A stretch of DNA of 64,000 nucleotides from Actinobacteria bacterium UBA2279 (GCA_002347365.1 DDWT01000032.1:17199-81198), one strand, 5' to 3'; numbered from the stretch's first letter, positions 16,798 through 26,326 are shown. Numbers and translations: made by a program. The notes: a model not told the origin generated them from the letters alone.

Positions 16798-16923
16798 CAG
16801 CTCGCGGTGTACCGGCGAAGTCGAACGGAGGTGCATGGCACCCCGGCGACCGTGCATGGGTGTGTCGTGACGAGTCGGCTCACCGTGCCGTGGTGCGCCC
16901 CGGTCTGGTGAGCTTGACCGTCT

Positions 16924-18033
16924 CTAGATACGCCGGTACTTCTTCAGCGCCAGGATGTTGCCGATGAAGAAGACCATCGCGAAGCCCCACAGCACTCCGA
17001 GGTCGGCCGCGACGCCACTGAAGTCTGCGCCGCGCAGCATGACCGCGCGCATCGCCTCGGCACCATAGGTGACAGGGAATGCTTTGCCGAGCGCCTGCAT
17101 CCATTCGGGCGTCTGTGACAGATCGAACATGCCCGAGAGCAGGATCTGCGGGATGACGATGATCTGCATGAGCTGCATGACCTGGAGCTCGGTGTTGGCG
17201 AACTCGGAAACAAGGATGCCGAGGGTCAGCGAGACGAGCGCCATCGACAGCGCGATCACTAGCACCAGCCAGAACGCACCGAGATTGGGGAAGCCGACCC
17301 AGTAGATCGATGCCCACACGACGATCGAACTCTGTGCGAGCGTGAAGAGTCCGAAGCCCTGCACGTACCCCAAGACGAGCTCCCACCGGTGGATCGGTGT
17401 GGCCATGAGACGCTCCAGCGTGCCGCCGGTGCGCTCGCGCACGAAGCTGATGCCGCTGGTGATGAAGACGTAGAAGAACACGAACACGCCGATGAACACC
17501 GGGCCGTAGAAGTCGAAGATGCGCATGTCTTCAGAGCCGTGCACGTAGGTGACCTCAGGTGCAGCAGGCGGCTCGAAGGTGGGAAGCGTTATGTACTCGG
17601 CGGGGTCGATGGTGATGCCGCTTGGTAACGTGATGGGCTTGATATCGGGCTTTGCCGTCGCGAGGGTCTCGATCTGCGCCTGGCTCACTGCGCGCAGAAC
17701 CGCACCGGTCTTCGAGGGGTCGGAGCCTTCGACCCAAACGCGCACGGTGTCCCCGTCCTGCATCACGAAGCCATCGGCGTCGTTATCGGCGAGGGCCTGC
17801 AGCGCATCGGCCTCGCTGGCAGTCTCGACCCGCGCGCCCGCATCCTGCATGGCGCTCACGAAATCGGTGGACGTATCCTGCGTGAGCACGAGCGGCTCGT
17901 AGTCAGGTGAGCCGAAGATGACATTGAGCAAGAACAGGGCGAGCACGGGTGCGACGATCATCATGAACAACGTCCGGGGATCGTGCTTGAACTGCCGGAG
18001 GATCCGAAGGCTGACCGCGAACGCATTACGCAT
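16924..18033 (-). CDS. ABC-2 type transporter permease
   Basis: The protein has an N-terminal membrane helix (MMIVAPVLALFLLNVIFG), an extracytoplasmic loop of about 150 residues, and five further helices (for example GVFVFFYVFITSGISFVRER, then ISLVSLTL-like segments), the topology of ABC-2/YhgE-type export permeases. I chose ATG 18033 because AAGGGGG is 9 bases upstream; a GTG at 18042 abuts that SD. It overlaps the ATPase stop by 8 bases. The substrate, perhaps a drug or lipid, cannot be inferred. Confidence 0.87.
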   Translation of the reverse strand: MRNAFAVSLRILRQFKHDPRTLFMMIVAPVLALFLLNVIFGSPDYEPLVLTQDTSTDFVSAMQDAGARVETASEADALQALADNDADGFVMQDGDTVRVWVEGSDPSKTGAVLRAVSQAQIETLATAKPDIKPITLPSGITIDPAEYITLPTFEPPAAPEVTYVHGSEDMRIFDFYGPVFIGVFVFFYVFITSGISFVRERTGGTLERLMATPIHRWELVLGYVQGFGLFTLAQSSIVVWASIYWVGFPNLGAFWLVLVIALSMALVSLTLGILVSEFANTELQVMQLMQIIVIPQILLSGMFDLSQTPEWMQALGKAFPVTYGAEAMRAVMLRGADFSGVAADLGVLWGFAMVFFIGNILALKKYRRI

Positions 18034-18778
18034 CGGGGCCACCCCCTTCGGCCATCGACGCCATCTCGGCTCTCGCGTAGTGCAGGAATGCGTCCTCGAG
18101 CGTGGCGGTGCCCGTGCGCTCGCGAAGCTCGTCCGGAGTCCCCATCGCGATGAAGACGCCGTCGCGGATCATCGCGAGGCGATCGCATCGCTCGGCTTCG
18201 TCCATCACGTGCGTGGTGACGATAAGCGTCCTGCCCGCGTCGGTCATGCGGCGGAACGACTCCCAGATATCCACGCGGTACAGTGGATCCAGACCGATCG
18301 TCGGCTCGTCGAGGATGAGCAGCTCGGGCTCGTGCAGGATGGCGGTCGCGAGAGAGAGGCGGCGACGCATGCCGCCGGAGTAGTCGCGCGCCAGTTTGCC
18401 CGGCTCCACCGTGAGGTGTGCGGTCTCCAGAGCCTTCTCGCCCGCCCGCTTGAGTGCGGCACCCGTGAGCCCGTAGATGGCGCCGAAGAAGGCGAGGTTC
18501 TCGGCGGCGGTGAGGTCGGTGTAAAGCGCATCGGACTGCGCCATGTAACCCATGCGGCGCATGAGCCTCAACGACGGCATCGGCTCACCGAACGCTTCGA
18601 CGCTGCCGGACACCGGTTCGGCCACCCCGGCGATGACGTTGGCCAGCGTTGTCTTCCCGGCGCCCGATGGGCCCAGCAGCCCCAGGATCTCGCCACGCTC
18701 GACGTTGAGAGAGACGCCATGAAGCACCTCCTGGTGACCGAAACGCTGTACGATGTCGCAGGCGCTAAGGATGGGCAT
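18026..18778 (-). CDS. ABC transporter ATP-binding protein
   Basis: The 250 residues include Walker A GPSGAGKTTL (about 38-47), signature YSGGMRRRLSLA (about 134-145), Walker B LLILDEPTIGLD and a switch His in IVTTHVMDEAE, a complete CcmA/NodI-type exporter ATPase. Start ATG 18778 follows AGGAGTGAGT. It forms an exporter with the overlapping permease. Confidence 0.93.
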   Translation of the reverse strand: MPILSACDIVQRFGHQEVLHGVSLNVERGEILGLLGPSGAGKTTLANVIAGVAEPVSGSVEAFGEPMPSLRLMRRMGYMAQSDALYTDLTAAENLAFFGAIYGLTGAALKRAGEKALETAHLTVEPGKLARDYSGGMRRRLSLATAILHEPELLILDEPTIGLDPLYRVDIWESFRRMTDAGRTLIVTTHVMDEAERCDRLAMIRDGVFIAMGTPDELRERTGTATLEDAFLHYARAEMASMAEGGGPDA

Positions 18779-18936
18779 ACTCACTCCTGTATGAGGCGTG
18801 CGGGTCTTCACACAGCCTACGCCGGGCGACGAAGGTCGCCGAGAAGTCCCGCACACCCTCGCGCAAGCGACGGCTTCACGCTATCGTGGATGTATAGGAA
18901 TCAACCACTTCTGTATCACTATGAAGGAGAGTCCAT

Positions 18937-19947
18937 ATGATCAAGGTTGCGGTGTGGGGAACGGGCATGATGGGGCAGGGTCTTCTCGGCTTCCTGCTGG
19001 ACAGGCCCAACGACGTTGAACTCGTGGGCGCCATCGTCACCAACCCCGCCAAAGAGGGAAAGACGGTCGGTGAGCTGCTCGGTCGTGACTGTGACGTTGA
19101 GATGACGACAGACTACGCAGCGGTGCTTGCCGAGAAGCCCGACGTCGTCTGCATCTGCACGCAGAGCAACCTTGACGAGATAACCTCGCAGGTCGAGCCG
19201 TGCATGAGGGCCGGCGCGAACGTGTTGTGTATCGCCGAGACACTTGCCTATCCGTGGGCGAGCGACGAGGAGTGGGCGGATCGCATCGAGGAGCTGGCGC
19301 AGGAGTACGACGTGTCGATCATGGGCACGGGCATCAACCCCGGCTTCATCCTCGATGCGATGATCGTCGCCTGGACGTCTATCTGCCTACGCGTCGACAA
19401 GATCGAGGCTCAGCGCGTGAACGACCTTTCGCCCTTCGGTCCCACGGTCATGGCGAGCCAGGGCGTGGGCACGACCGTCGAGCAGTTCGAGGCCGGTGTC
19501 GCGGATGGGACGATCGTTGGTCACATCGGTTTCCCCGAGTCCATCGGCCTCATCGCGGACGCTCTCGGCTGGACGATCGATCGCATCGAGGAGACGCGCG
19601 AGCCCATCGTCACCACCGTAGAGCGCTCGACCCCGCACGTGACGGTGAAGCCTGGCGACGTGGCTGGCTGCAAGCAGATCGGTCGCGGGTACGTGGGCGA
19701 CGAGCTCAAGATCGAGCTCATCCACCCCCAGCAGATACATCCCGAGATGGAGGGTGTGAGCACCGGCGACTACATCAAGATCTACGGCGATCCTGAAGTG
19801 AATATGGTGAACAGCCCTGAGATCCCCGGCGGCAAGGGTACCTACGCCAGCACCGGCAACTACATCCCGATGCTCGTTGATGCTCCCGCAGGTCTACTTA
19901 CCGTGGTGGACATGCCGATCCCGAGATTCTGGGCCCCGACCGTCTAG
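18937..19947 (+). CDS. ord: 2,4-diaminopentanoate dehydrogenase
   Basis: The 336-residue protein resembles dihydrodipicolinate reductase: MIKVAVWGTGMMGQGLLGFL nucleotide fold, VCICTQSNLDEI, IMGTGINPGF. This sequence type, next to ortA and ortB, identifies Ord. It oxidatively deaminates (2R,4S)-2,4-diaminopentanoate at C4 to 2-amino-4-oxopentanoate with NAD(P)+, releasing ammonia. ATG 18937 is preceded by AAGGAGAG. It heads the ord-ortA-ortB operon with only 9 bases before ortA. Confidence 0.92.
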   Translation: MIKVAVWGTGMMGQGLLGFLLDRPNDVELVGAIVTNPAKEGKTVGELLGRDCDVEMTTDYAAVLAEKPDVVCICTQSNLDEITSQVEPCMRAGANVLCIAETLAYPWASDEEWADRIEELAQEYDVSIMGTGINPGFILDAMIVAWTSICLRVDKIEAQRVNDLSPFGPTVMASQGVGTTVEQFEAGVADGTIVGHIGFPESIGLIADALGWTIDRIEETREPIVTTVERSTPHVTVKPGDVAGCKQIGRGYVGDELKIELIHPQQIHPEMEGVSTGDYIKIYGDPEVNMVNSPEIPGGKGTYASTGNYIPMLVDAPAGLLTVVDMPIPRFWAPTV

Positions 19948-19956
19948 AGGTGACCG

Positions 19957-20292
19957 ATGATGTCTGACGCCGAGCGCTGCTTTGAAGGCGACTGGGTTGA
20001 GGTAGAGCGCGTCTTGCTCGAGCCCGCCGACCGCGCGACCAACCTGCCGGACGACACCGCGGCTCAGCCGCTACTGGTCTGGGTGAAGGGCTTTGCCCGG
20101 ACGGCTGCTGCCGTGGGCGATCAGCTCGAGGTCGAGACGATGACCGGCCGCCTCGTCAGCGGTCGGCTGACCGAGGTGAACCCGGGCTATTTCCATACCT
20201 TCGGCAAGCCGGCGCCGGAGCTCACGCATGTGGGCCGAGACCTGCGAGAGCGCCTCGCGGTCTATCGTGCCCACGCGAAGGCCGGTGAGTGA
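19957..20292 (+). CDS. ortA: 2-amino-4-oxopentanoate thiolase, alpha subunit
   Basis: The 111-residue protein contains GDWVEVERVLLEPADRATNL and VNPGYFHTFGKPAPEL, hallmarks of the small OrtA subunit. With OrtB it cleaves 2-amino-4-oxopentanoate with CoA to acetyl-CoA and alanine. It starts 9 bases after ord, and ortB starts one base after its stop. Confidence 0.92.
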   Translation: MMSDAERCFEGDWVEVERVLLEPADRATNLPDDTAAQPLLVWVKGFARTAAAVGDQLEVETMTGRLVSGRLTEVNPGYFHTFGKPAPELTHVGRDLRERLAVYRAHAKAGE

Positions 20293-20293
20293 C

Positions 20294-21703
20294 ATGGCCG
20301 GACGCACCGAAGCGATACTCGCGCGCAAGGGCGAGATCATGAAGCGGGCGCTCGGCATGGATTACGCCGAGTTCGAGCGCAGCCCCATCGCCTTCGACTA
20401 CGAAGGCCTGATGAGCGCGCATGGCTACTCGCTGCAGGACATCATCGGCATCCAGCTGGCGGCGGGTGTAGGCTCCACGCCGCTGCTCGAGCTGCGCAAC
20501 CTCACCGACCTCGTGCGCTCGTATGCCGAGCCGGGCCACGGCGCGCGCATCTTCGTCAAAGATGAGGCCGCCAACATGGCCGGCTCGTTCAAGGACCGGC
20601 GCGCCAGCATCAGCATCCACGTGGCGAAGGAGAAGGGCTACGAGGGCGTCATCGCCGCCACCAGCGGCAACTACGGCGCAGCCGTCTCCAGCCAGGCCGC
20701 GCGTGCGGCGCTCAAGTGCATCATCGTGCAGGAGGCGTTCGACTCCCACCACGTGGGTCAGCCAGAGATCATCGAGAAGTCCCGCATCTGCGAAGCATTC
20801 GGCGCCGAGGTCGTCCAGCTCTCGGTGGGCCCGGAGCTCTTCAGCCACATGCTCGAGCTGCTGGATGAGACCGGCTACCTGGCCGCCTCGCTCTACTCGG
20901 CGTTCGGCGTATCGGGCATCGAGACGCTCGGCTACGAGCTTGCCGAGGAGATGACCGCGGTCACCGGCGCTCCGCCCACGCACGTGGTCGTCACGCACGC
21001 CGGCGGCGGCAACACCACCGGCACCGCGCGGGGCCTGAAGCGCGCGGGCGCAACCACCGAGATCGTGAGCGCGAGTGTCGACCTCTCCGGCCTGCACATG
21101 GCGAGCGATCATGACTTCAACCGCAAGAGCTTCACCACCGGGCACACCGGTTTCGGCGTGCCGTTCGCCACATGGCCGGACCGTGCGGATGTCCCGCGAA
21201 ACGCGGCGCGAGCGCTACGCTACATGGACCGCTACCTCACCGTCAGCCAGGGCGAGGTCTTCTATGTGACCGAGGCGATGGCCAAGCTCGAAGGCCTCGA
21301 GCGTGGTCCGTCCGGCAACACCGCGATGGCAGCAGCCATGTCACTCGCGCGTGACCTGCCGAGCGATGCGACCGTCGTTGTCCAGGAGACCGAGTACACC
21401 GGCGCCGGCAAGCACCACTGGGCGCAGCTCAACTTCGCGCGACAGCAGGGCATCGAGGTGCGGGCGGGCGACCCGAAAGACAACGTGCCCGGCAAGAGCA
21501 TCATCATCCCCGAGCGCCCCGAGCAGATCCGCGCGAAGGACTTCGAGCTGAGCAAGATGCACCGCAGCTACGTGCGCAACGCGCTCGCTCACGCGCCGGA
21601 GGGCTACGTTCCCACGCCCGAAGACATCGTGTTCCTGGCCGAGGACGCCAATACGACGCCGGCAGCCGTCGAGGAGATCATCGCCGGGCTCAAGGAGGGG
21701 TAG
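20294..21703 (+). CDS. ortB: 2-amino-4-oxopentanoate thiolase, beta subunit (PLP)
   Basis: The 469-residue fold-type II PLP enzyme resembles threonine synthase. NMAGSFKDRRAS (near residue 100) carries the Schiff-base Lys, TSGNYGAAVSS (near 123) binds the cofactor phosphate side, and HAGGGNTTGTARG (near 238) is the Gly-rich loop. Start ATG 20294 lies one base after the ortA stop. It is the catalytic subunit of OrtAB. A short palindrome (21700-21713) separates it from the convergent vapC. Confidence 0.93.
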   Translation: MAGRTEAILARKGEIMKRALGMDYAEFERSPIAFDYEGLMSAHGYSLQDIIGIQLAAGVGSTPLLELRNLTDLVRSYAEPGHGARIFVKDEAANMAGSFKDRRASISIHVAKEKGYEGVIAATSGNYGAAVSSQAARAALKCIIVQEAFDSHHVGQPEIIEKSRICEAFGAEVVQLSVGPELFSHMLELLDETGYLAASLYSAFGVSGIETLGYELAEEMTAVTGAPPTHVVVTHAGGGNTTGTARGLKRAGATTEIVSASVDLSGLHMASDHDFNRKSFTTGHTGFGVPFATWPDRADVPRNAARALRYMDRYLTVSQGEVFYVTEAMAKLEGLERGPSGNTAMAAAMSLARDLPSDATVVVQETEYTGAGKHHWAQLNFARQQGIEVRAGDPKDNVPGKSIIIPERPEQIRAKDFELSKMHRSYVRNALAHAPEGYVPTPEDIVFLAEDANTTPAAVEEIIAGLKEG

Positions 21704-21716
21704 GCGCGCCTACGGC

Positions 21717-22130
21717 CTACAGAAGTCGGATCTCCACCGGTGTGTCGATCCCGACGAAGGCTTTGCGGTCTGCCGTGACGAGCGGGCAGTCGAGTTCGAC
21801 CGCGAGCTGCAAGAAGAGTGCGTCGTAGATGGAGAGGTTGTGGCGGTACGAAAGACGAAGCGCGTTTGACAGGCGCTTCACAGACGACGGAAAGAGCTCG
21901 AGGCGGTAGGCGTCGAGCTCGCCGACGAGGGCCGTCCCCGACTCCTCATTCAGGTACGAGGAATTGCGCACGGCACTGCAGAGTTCGACATGGAGGAAGT
22001 CCGGCGCCGCGAGGACCAGCTCACCACTCTCGTGAGCATCGAGGAGCGCCTCGGCCGCCTGCACGCCAGATTCGTTGTCGGGACACAGCCACTTATATGC
22101 GACGGAGGAGTCGATGACTGTCACGTTCAC
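21717..22130 (-). CDS. vapC: PIN-domain toxin (VapC family)
   Basis: The 137 residues have the PIN-domain acidic residues in order: VIDSSVAYKW (first Asp), a Glu in FLHVELCSAVR, IYDALFLQLAVEL and LVTADRKAF (last Asps). VapC proteins are site-specific RNases of tRNA or rRNA. GTG 22130 overlaps the vapB stop (GTGA). The module lies between ortB and oraS, so it interrupts the ornithine genes. Confidence 0.88.
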   Translation of the reverse strand: MNVTVIDSSVAYKWLCPDNESGVQAAEALLDAHESGELVLAAPDFLHVELCSAVRNSSYLNEESGTALVGELDAYRLELFPSSVKRLSNALRLSYRHNLSIYDALFLQLAVELDCPLVTADRKAFVGIDTPVEIRLL

Positions 22131-22420
22131 CGCTTTGCCTCCCCGCGCCATTCGCGATCACGTTCACGCCGCGTGAAGTCGATCATTTCCTGCACGGCTT
22201 CGGACGGCAGCTTTGCCCCGATGCGTTGCCAGGTCGTCCGCGCCCGCTGAATGTCTTTGCGGCGCCTCTCCTCCGCGGAAAGGTTCTTGATATCGGAGAC
22301 ATAGCGCGAGCTGGCCTCGGCGATGAAGCCGCTACGACTCATGCCCAGTTCTTGGGCGACCTTGTCGATCTCGCCAACCAGATCTTCCGGCAGCGAGACA
22401 TTCACTTTGTACACGCCCAC
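22127..22420 (-). CDS. vapB: Ribbon-helix-helix antitoxin (VapB/HicB-type)
   Basis: The 97 residues start with a ribbon-helix-helix, VYKVNVSLPEDLVGEIDKVA, then LGMSRSGFIAEASSRYV, followed by a basic helical tail that should wrap the PIN toxin. GTG 22420 is 8 bases after GGAGG. The upstream repeats at 22437-22470 are its likely operator. Confidence 0.85.
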   Translation of the reverse strand: MGVYKVNVSLPEDLVGEIDKVAQELGMSRSGFIAEASSRYVSDIKNLSAEERRRKDIQRARTTWQRIGAKLPSEAVQEMIDFTRRERDREWRGEAKR

Positions 22421-22436
22421 GACGCGCACCTCCTGC

Positions 22437-22470
22437 AGATACACCAGACAGATACAACAGAAGTGTATCT
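22437..22470 (-). promoter_or_regulatory. Candidate vapBC operator: three AGATACA repeats
   Basis: AGATACA occurs directly at 22437-22443 and 22450-22456, and inverted (TGTATCT) at 22464-22470; the last two form a 7-bp inverted repeat with a 7-base spacer immediately upstream of vapB. Confidence 0.55.
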
Positions 22471-22624
22471 ACTCACTCTGACACGCGTCAAGCGGCGCCG
22501 CGTTCCTGGAAGCCGGCCCAGGGTTAAGGGTCATCGGCGGGTTTGCCCCATGACGCGGACCATCCTACACTTCGATATGCGTTGGAGTGGGGGATGTGCC
22601 CGTGGCAACAGCGATTGGAGCATT

Positions 22625-23095
22625 GTGAGCGAGGCGAACCGTACATCTCGGGTCGGTACGGCGATACTCGTCGTGGTCATCGTTGCGCTTGCTATCGTCA
22701 TCGTGCAGCTGCTGGGCTCACCGGCAGATGGCGACTCTGATGCCGCCACCGGGACCGGTACCGTCGCCGCGATCGACGCCGTCGCCGCCTATGATGCGGC
22801 GCTTCAGGAGGGGCGACCCATCTACGTGCTGTTCCACTCGCGTACGTGCCAGTCGTGCATCGAGATCGACGCCGTGGCGCAGGTGGTGGTCCCCGAGTAC
22901 GAGGGACGCGTGAGCTTTGTTGACGTGATCACCGACGAGGACTCCAGCAAGGAGCTCGCATTGCGCTTCCCGTTCCAGTTCATCCCGACGTCGTACTTTC
23001 TTCTGCCGGATGGCACCGTGCATTCGACGTATACAGGCGTTCTGGATGCCGGGGCGATGCGCGTGCAGATGGACAGCTTGCTCGCAGCCGACTGA
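22625..23095 (+). CDS. Membrane-anchored thioredoxin-like protein
   Basis: GTG 22625 with TTGGAG upstream. The 156 residues have one N-terminal helix (about 10-32), a Gly/Ala-rich linker, and a thioredoxin fold with FHSRTCQSCIEID (CxxC near residue 77) and IPTSYFLLPDG (cis-Pro). The active site faces outside the cell. It lies 57 bases before oraS on the same strand; whether it has anything to do with ornithine metabolism is unclear. Confidence 0.8.
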   Translation: MSEANRTSRVGTAILVVVIVALAIVIVQLLGSPADGDSDAATGTGTVAAIDAVAAYDAALQEGRPIYVLFHSRTCQSCIEIDAVAQVVVPEYEGRVSFVDVITDEDSSKELALRFPFQFIPTSYFLLPDGTVHSTYTGVLDAGAMRVQMDSLLAAD

Positions 23096-23152
23096 GGCCG
23101 CATGATTGCATAGAAGGTCAAGTGAACTGCATAGTGCGACGGAGGCATGTAG

Positions 23153-23515
23153 ATGGTCCGACCTGATACCTTCCATGAGGTCCGAGAACACCTCGCTGAT
23201 CTTTCCGACGAGCAGCTGGAGGCTCGATTCTGGGAGCTCTCGAACAAGGTCGTCGAGCCACTCGTGGAGCTTGCGCGCACTCATACGTCGCCCTCCATCG
23301 AGCGCAGCGTGCTCATGCGCATGGGCATCGACTCCACCACGTGTATGGCGGTCGTCGCCGAGTGTGAGAAGCGCGGGCTTCTCGGCCATGGAGTGGGACA
23401 CGTCGTCTACGTCTGCATGCAGGAGTGGGGATGTGAGGCGCCAGAGGCAGCGAAACGTCTTGCCGAGGGAGACGGTTGGGAGATCGTCGACGCGAAGTGG
23501 GGTGGAGCGCGATGA
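23153..23515 (+). CDS. oraS: D-ornithine 4,5-aminomutase, S subunit
   Basis: The 120-residue protein includes RFWELSNKVVEPLVELARTH, SPSIERSVLMRMGIDS and GHVVYVCMQEWGC, typical of the small OraS subunit. It is essential for activity of the OraE mutase. Its TGA overlaps the oraE ATG (ATGA). Preceded by GGAGGC. Confidence 0.92.
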   Translation: MVRPDTFHEVREHLADLSDEQLEARFWELSNKVVEPLVELARTHTSPSIERSVLMRMGIDSTTCMAVVAECEKRGLLGHGVGHVVYVCMQEWGCEAPEAAKRLAEGDGWEIVDAKWGGAR

Positions 23516-25743
23516 GCGACCGCCTTCCGCCGCTCGATCCCAACGTGAAGCTGGATGTGGAAGCGCTGCTCGACGGGCTTGCGGACTACCGCCCGCGCCG
23601 GCACGGCTGGACCTGGCGCACGCAGGTGCCCGGGCAGCAGATGTATGAGTTCACCTATCACGAGACCGCCGAACCGCTGAAGCAGTCGATCCCACTGCCG
23701 GCTGCGCACTACTTCGACAACATCGACCCGCAGCCTGACTGTGTCATCACCACCGAGATCGCCTCCGGGCGGCCGGAAGACGACATCCGCCGCATGCGAA
23801 TGGCCGCCTGGCACGGCGCTGACCACATCATGGTGATCCGTACGGCGGGTCAATCGCATATCGATGGTTTGCTCGAGGGCACACCGGAAGGCGTGGGCGG
23901 CATCGCCGTCACGCGCAAGCAATGCCGTTTGTCTCGGCGGGCACTGGACCTGATCGAGGACGAGGTGGGGCGGCCCATCAACTACCACAGCTACGTGAGC
24001 GGCGTGGCGGGACCCGAGATCGCGGTCATGTTCGCCGAGGAAGGTGTGAACGGCGCGCACCAGGACCCGCAGTACAACGTGCTGTACCGCAACATCAACA
24101 TGTACCGCAGCTTCGTGGACGCGGCTGTGGCCAAGCACGTGATGGCGGCGGCCGGGATCCTGCAGATCGACGGTGCGCACAACGCGAACGCCACGGCCGT
24201 CAAGGCGTGGAAGGTCATGCCCGAGCTGCTCGTGCAGCACGCCATCAACTGCGCGTACTCTGTGGCGGTTGGCATGCCCAAAGAGAACATCGCGCTCTCC
24301 ACGGTGCCGCCGGACGCGGCGCCCGCGCCGTGTATGCGCATGGACCTGCCCTACGCGATCGCGCTGCGTGACCTGTTCGGCGAATACAAGATGCGTGCGC
24401 AGCAGAACACCCGCTACATGGAGTCCGATGGCCGAGACGCCACGGTCTCCCACGTCATGAACCTGATGATCTCGCGGCTGACCAGCGCGGATATCCAGTC
24501 CACGATCACACCCGATGAGGGTCGCAATGTTCCGTGGCACTACAACAACGTGGCTGCCGTGGACACCGCCAAGCAGTCGCTGCTGGGCATGGATGGTCTT
24601 CGCGAGATGGTGCGCATCGACCGGGAGAACCCCGAGCTCAAGACGCGCGTGCGCGAGATCAAGGAGCGCGCGGTGCTCTTCCTGGAAGCGATGCTCGCCG
24701 ACGGCGGGTACTTCGCGGGTGTGGAGGACGCGTACTTCGTCGACAGCGGCGAGTACCCGGAGACCAACGACGACGGCATCGCGCGGTGTTCCGACGGCGG
24801 GGTGGCCGAGGGAACCATCGTGCCGCGCGCCGACGACTACATGGCGCCGGTGTGCAACCACTTCGGCGAGAACCACCTGCCGGAGGGTTTCCGCGGTCGG
24901 ACGTACGGCGAAGCGGCGCCATGCGACCTGATCGGCGGATGCACGCTCTGCGACGACGCCAAGGTGCCGTTCATCGATGAGCTGGACCCCACCGACAACG
25001 CAGTCATGCGGCTTATGCAGACTGCAGAAGACCGCGCCAAGGGCCTTATCAAGCCCGAGGTCGAGTGGGCGGGAGACGGCATCGTCGCCGTCACGATGTT
25101 CCTGCCGGTGGGCGAGCGCGTGGCCGAGGCCGCTGCGCTCGAGCTGGGCAAGGCGATGAACCTCAAGGATTGCGAGGTCATCCACAAGCGGGTCATGCAC
25201 CCTGCCGAGGGCACACACCTCGAGCTCAAAGGCCGCCTGGACGTGGCGATCGATCCGAAGACGCTCGTCATCCCCGAGCCACCCGAAGTCCTCACTGACG
25301 AGGAGATCCGCGAGTTCGTGCACGACCGCAACCTGCGTGTGGTGGCGGCAACCGTGGGCAGCGACGAGCACTCGGTAGGTATGCGCGAGATCATCGACAT
25401 CAAGCACGGCGGTCTGGAGAAGTGGAGCTTCGGCGTCACCTACCTCGGCACCAGCGTGCCCATCGACAAGGTGTTGGACGCAGCCATCGAACACGGCGCC
25501 AGCGCGGTGCTCATCTCGACGATCATCACCCATGGCGATATGCACCGCGTCCAGATGGAGAAGCTCGCCGACCTGGCCACCGAGAAGGGTGTCCGAGACA
25601 GGGTGCTGCTGATCGCCGGTGGCACACAGGTGACAGACGAGCTCGCCCGCGCCTGGGGCATGGACGCCGGCTTCGGGCGAAGGACGAAGGGCCTCGATGT
25701 GGCGAGCTTCATCGTGAAGGCGATGCGGGAGCGAGGGCTGTAG
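23512..25743 (+). CDS. oraE: D-ornithine 4,5-aminomutase, E subunit (B12 and PLP)
   Basis: The 743 residues form a PLP-binding TIM barrel (about 100-540) and a C-terminal Rossmann cobalamin domain. The domain carries GSDEHSVGMREI near residues 616-627 (the DxHxxG lower-ligand motif) and VTYLGTSVP and VLISTIITHG around the dimethylbenzimidazole tail. It moves the terminal amino group of D-ornithine to C4, giving 2,4-diaminopentanoate, with adenosylcobalamin and PLP. The length matches known OraE. It is co-translated with oraS. Confidence 0.95.
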   Translation: MSDRLPPLDPNVKLDVEALLDGLADYRPRRHGWTWRTQVPGQQMYEFTYHETAEPLKQSIPLPAAHYFDNIDPQPDCVITTEIASGRPEDDIRRMRMAAWHGADHIMVIRTAGQSHIDGLLEGTPEGVGGIAVTRKQCRLSRRALDLIEDEVGRPINYHSYVSGVAGPEIAVMFAEEGVNGAHQDPQYNVLYRNINMYRSFVDAAVAKHVMAAAGILQIDGAHNANATAVKAWKVMPELLVQHAINCAYSVAVGMPKENIALSTVPPDAAPAPCMRMDLPYAIALRDLFGEYKMRAQQNTRYMESDGRDATVSHVMNLMISRLTSADIQSTITPDEGRNVPWHYNNVAAVDTAKQSLLGMDGLREMVRIDRENPELKTRVREIKERAVLFLEAMLADGGYFAGVEDAYFVDSGEYPETNDDGIARCSDGGVAEGTIVPRADDYMAPVCNHFGENHLPEGFRGRTYGEAAPCDLIGGCTLCDDAKVPFIDELDPTDNAVMRLMQTAEDRAKGLIKPEVEWAGDGIVAVTMFLPVGERVAEAAALELGKAMNLKDCEVIHKRVMHPAEGTHLELKGRLDVAIDPKTLVIPEPPEVLTDEEIREFVHDRNLRVVAATVGSDEHSVGMREIIDIKHGGLEKWSFGVTYLGTSVPIDKVLDAAIEHGASAVLISTIITHGDMHRVQMEKLADLATEKGVRDRVLLIAGGTQVTDELARAWGMDAGFGRRTKGLDVASFIVKAMRERGL

Positions 25744-25825
25744 GCGAGCGGGTCAGTCCCGAATCCCTCTCCCTGACGGGCGATAGGAATACACACCGAT
25801 ACACACTCATGCTACGATTCCATGT

Positions 25826-26326
25826 ATGAAGTACCGCCGCCTGAACATCACGCTTCCCGAGGAGACACTCACCCGCGCGGACACCTTCGCGAAAGCCGAG
25901 CGCTACTCGAGAAGCGCACTGATCGCCGCGGCGCTGGACGCGTTCGTGTCTGGCGAGGTGGACGGCTCGAGCATGGCTGGCGAGTCAGGTGTCGCGTACG
26001 CACCAGAGGCCGTAGGCCTGAACCCTGCCGTCAAGCCGCTCATCCCCGCGATCATCGATGCGTGCCGGAAGCACGGCGCCGTCTACGCCGCGCTTGTGGG
26101 GTCCTCGACTCAGCCGGATCCGCTGGTTCTACCGAGGGATCTGGACCTGCTCATAAGGTTCGGGCCTGAGTGGGAGGAGCGGGCCGATCAGTACTTTGAC
26201 CTTCGCGACGACCTGTCGGCGCTCTCCGGGAAGCCGGTCGACCTGATAGAAGTCGACGCCGTGACTAATCCGCTTCTCCGTAAGGAGTTCGAGCGGACCA
26301 AGGTCGTGCTCCTTGAGGTCGCGTGA
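25826..26326 (+). CDS. Ribbon-helix-helix/minimal nucleotidyltransferase fusion (MntA-like antitoxin)
   Basis: Residues 1-42 form an RHH DNA-binding segment (MKYRRLNITLPEETLTRADT, then YSRSALIAAALDAFV). After a linker, residues 60-166 form a nucleotidyltransferase: ALVGSSTQPD near 92, LPRDLDLLIRF (two Asp) near 105 and KPVDLIEVD near 140. MNT proteins AMPylate and silence HepT toxins; here DNA binding is fused on. The ATG is 7 bases after a TACGAT -10-like box and has no SD, so translation may be leaderless. The overlap with the next gene supports a TA pair. Confidence 0.82.
   Translation: MKYRRLNITLPEETLTRADTFAKAERYSRSALIAAALDAFVSGEVDGSSMAGESGVAYAPEAVGLNPAVKPLIPAIIDACRKHGAVYAALVGSSTQPDPLVLPRDLDLLIRFGPEWEERADQYFDLRDDLSALSGKPVDLIEVDAVTNPLLRKEFERTKVVLLEVA

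Noticed and set aside
15319..16857. A 512-codon open frame on the minus strand opposite the FAD dehydrogenase
   Set aside because: Arg/His-rich shadow; the plus strand has clear FAD-binding motifs and an SD.
23407..25545. A 712-codon open frame on the minus strand opposite oraE
   Set aside because: It is the antisense shadow of a high-GC gene; the plus strand encodes full-length OraE with its B12 motif.
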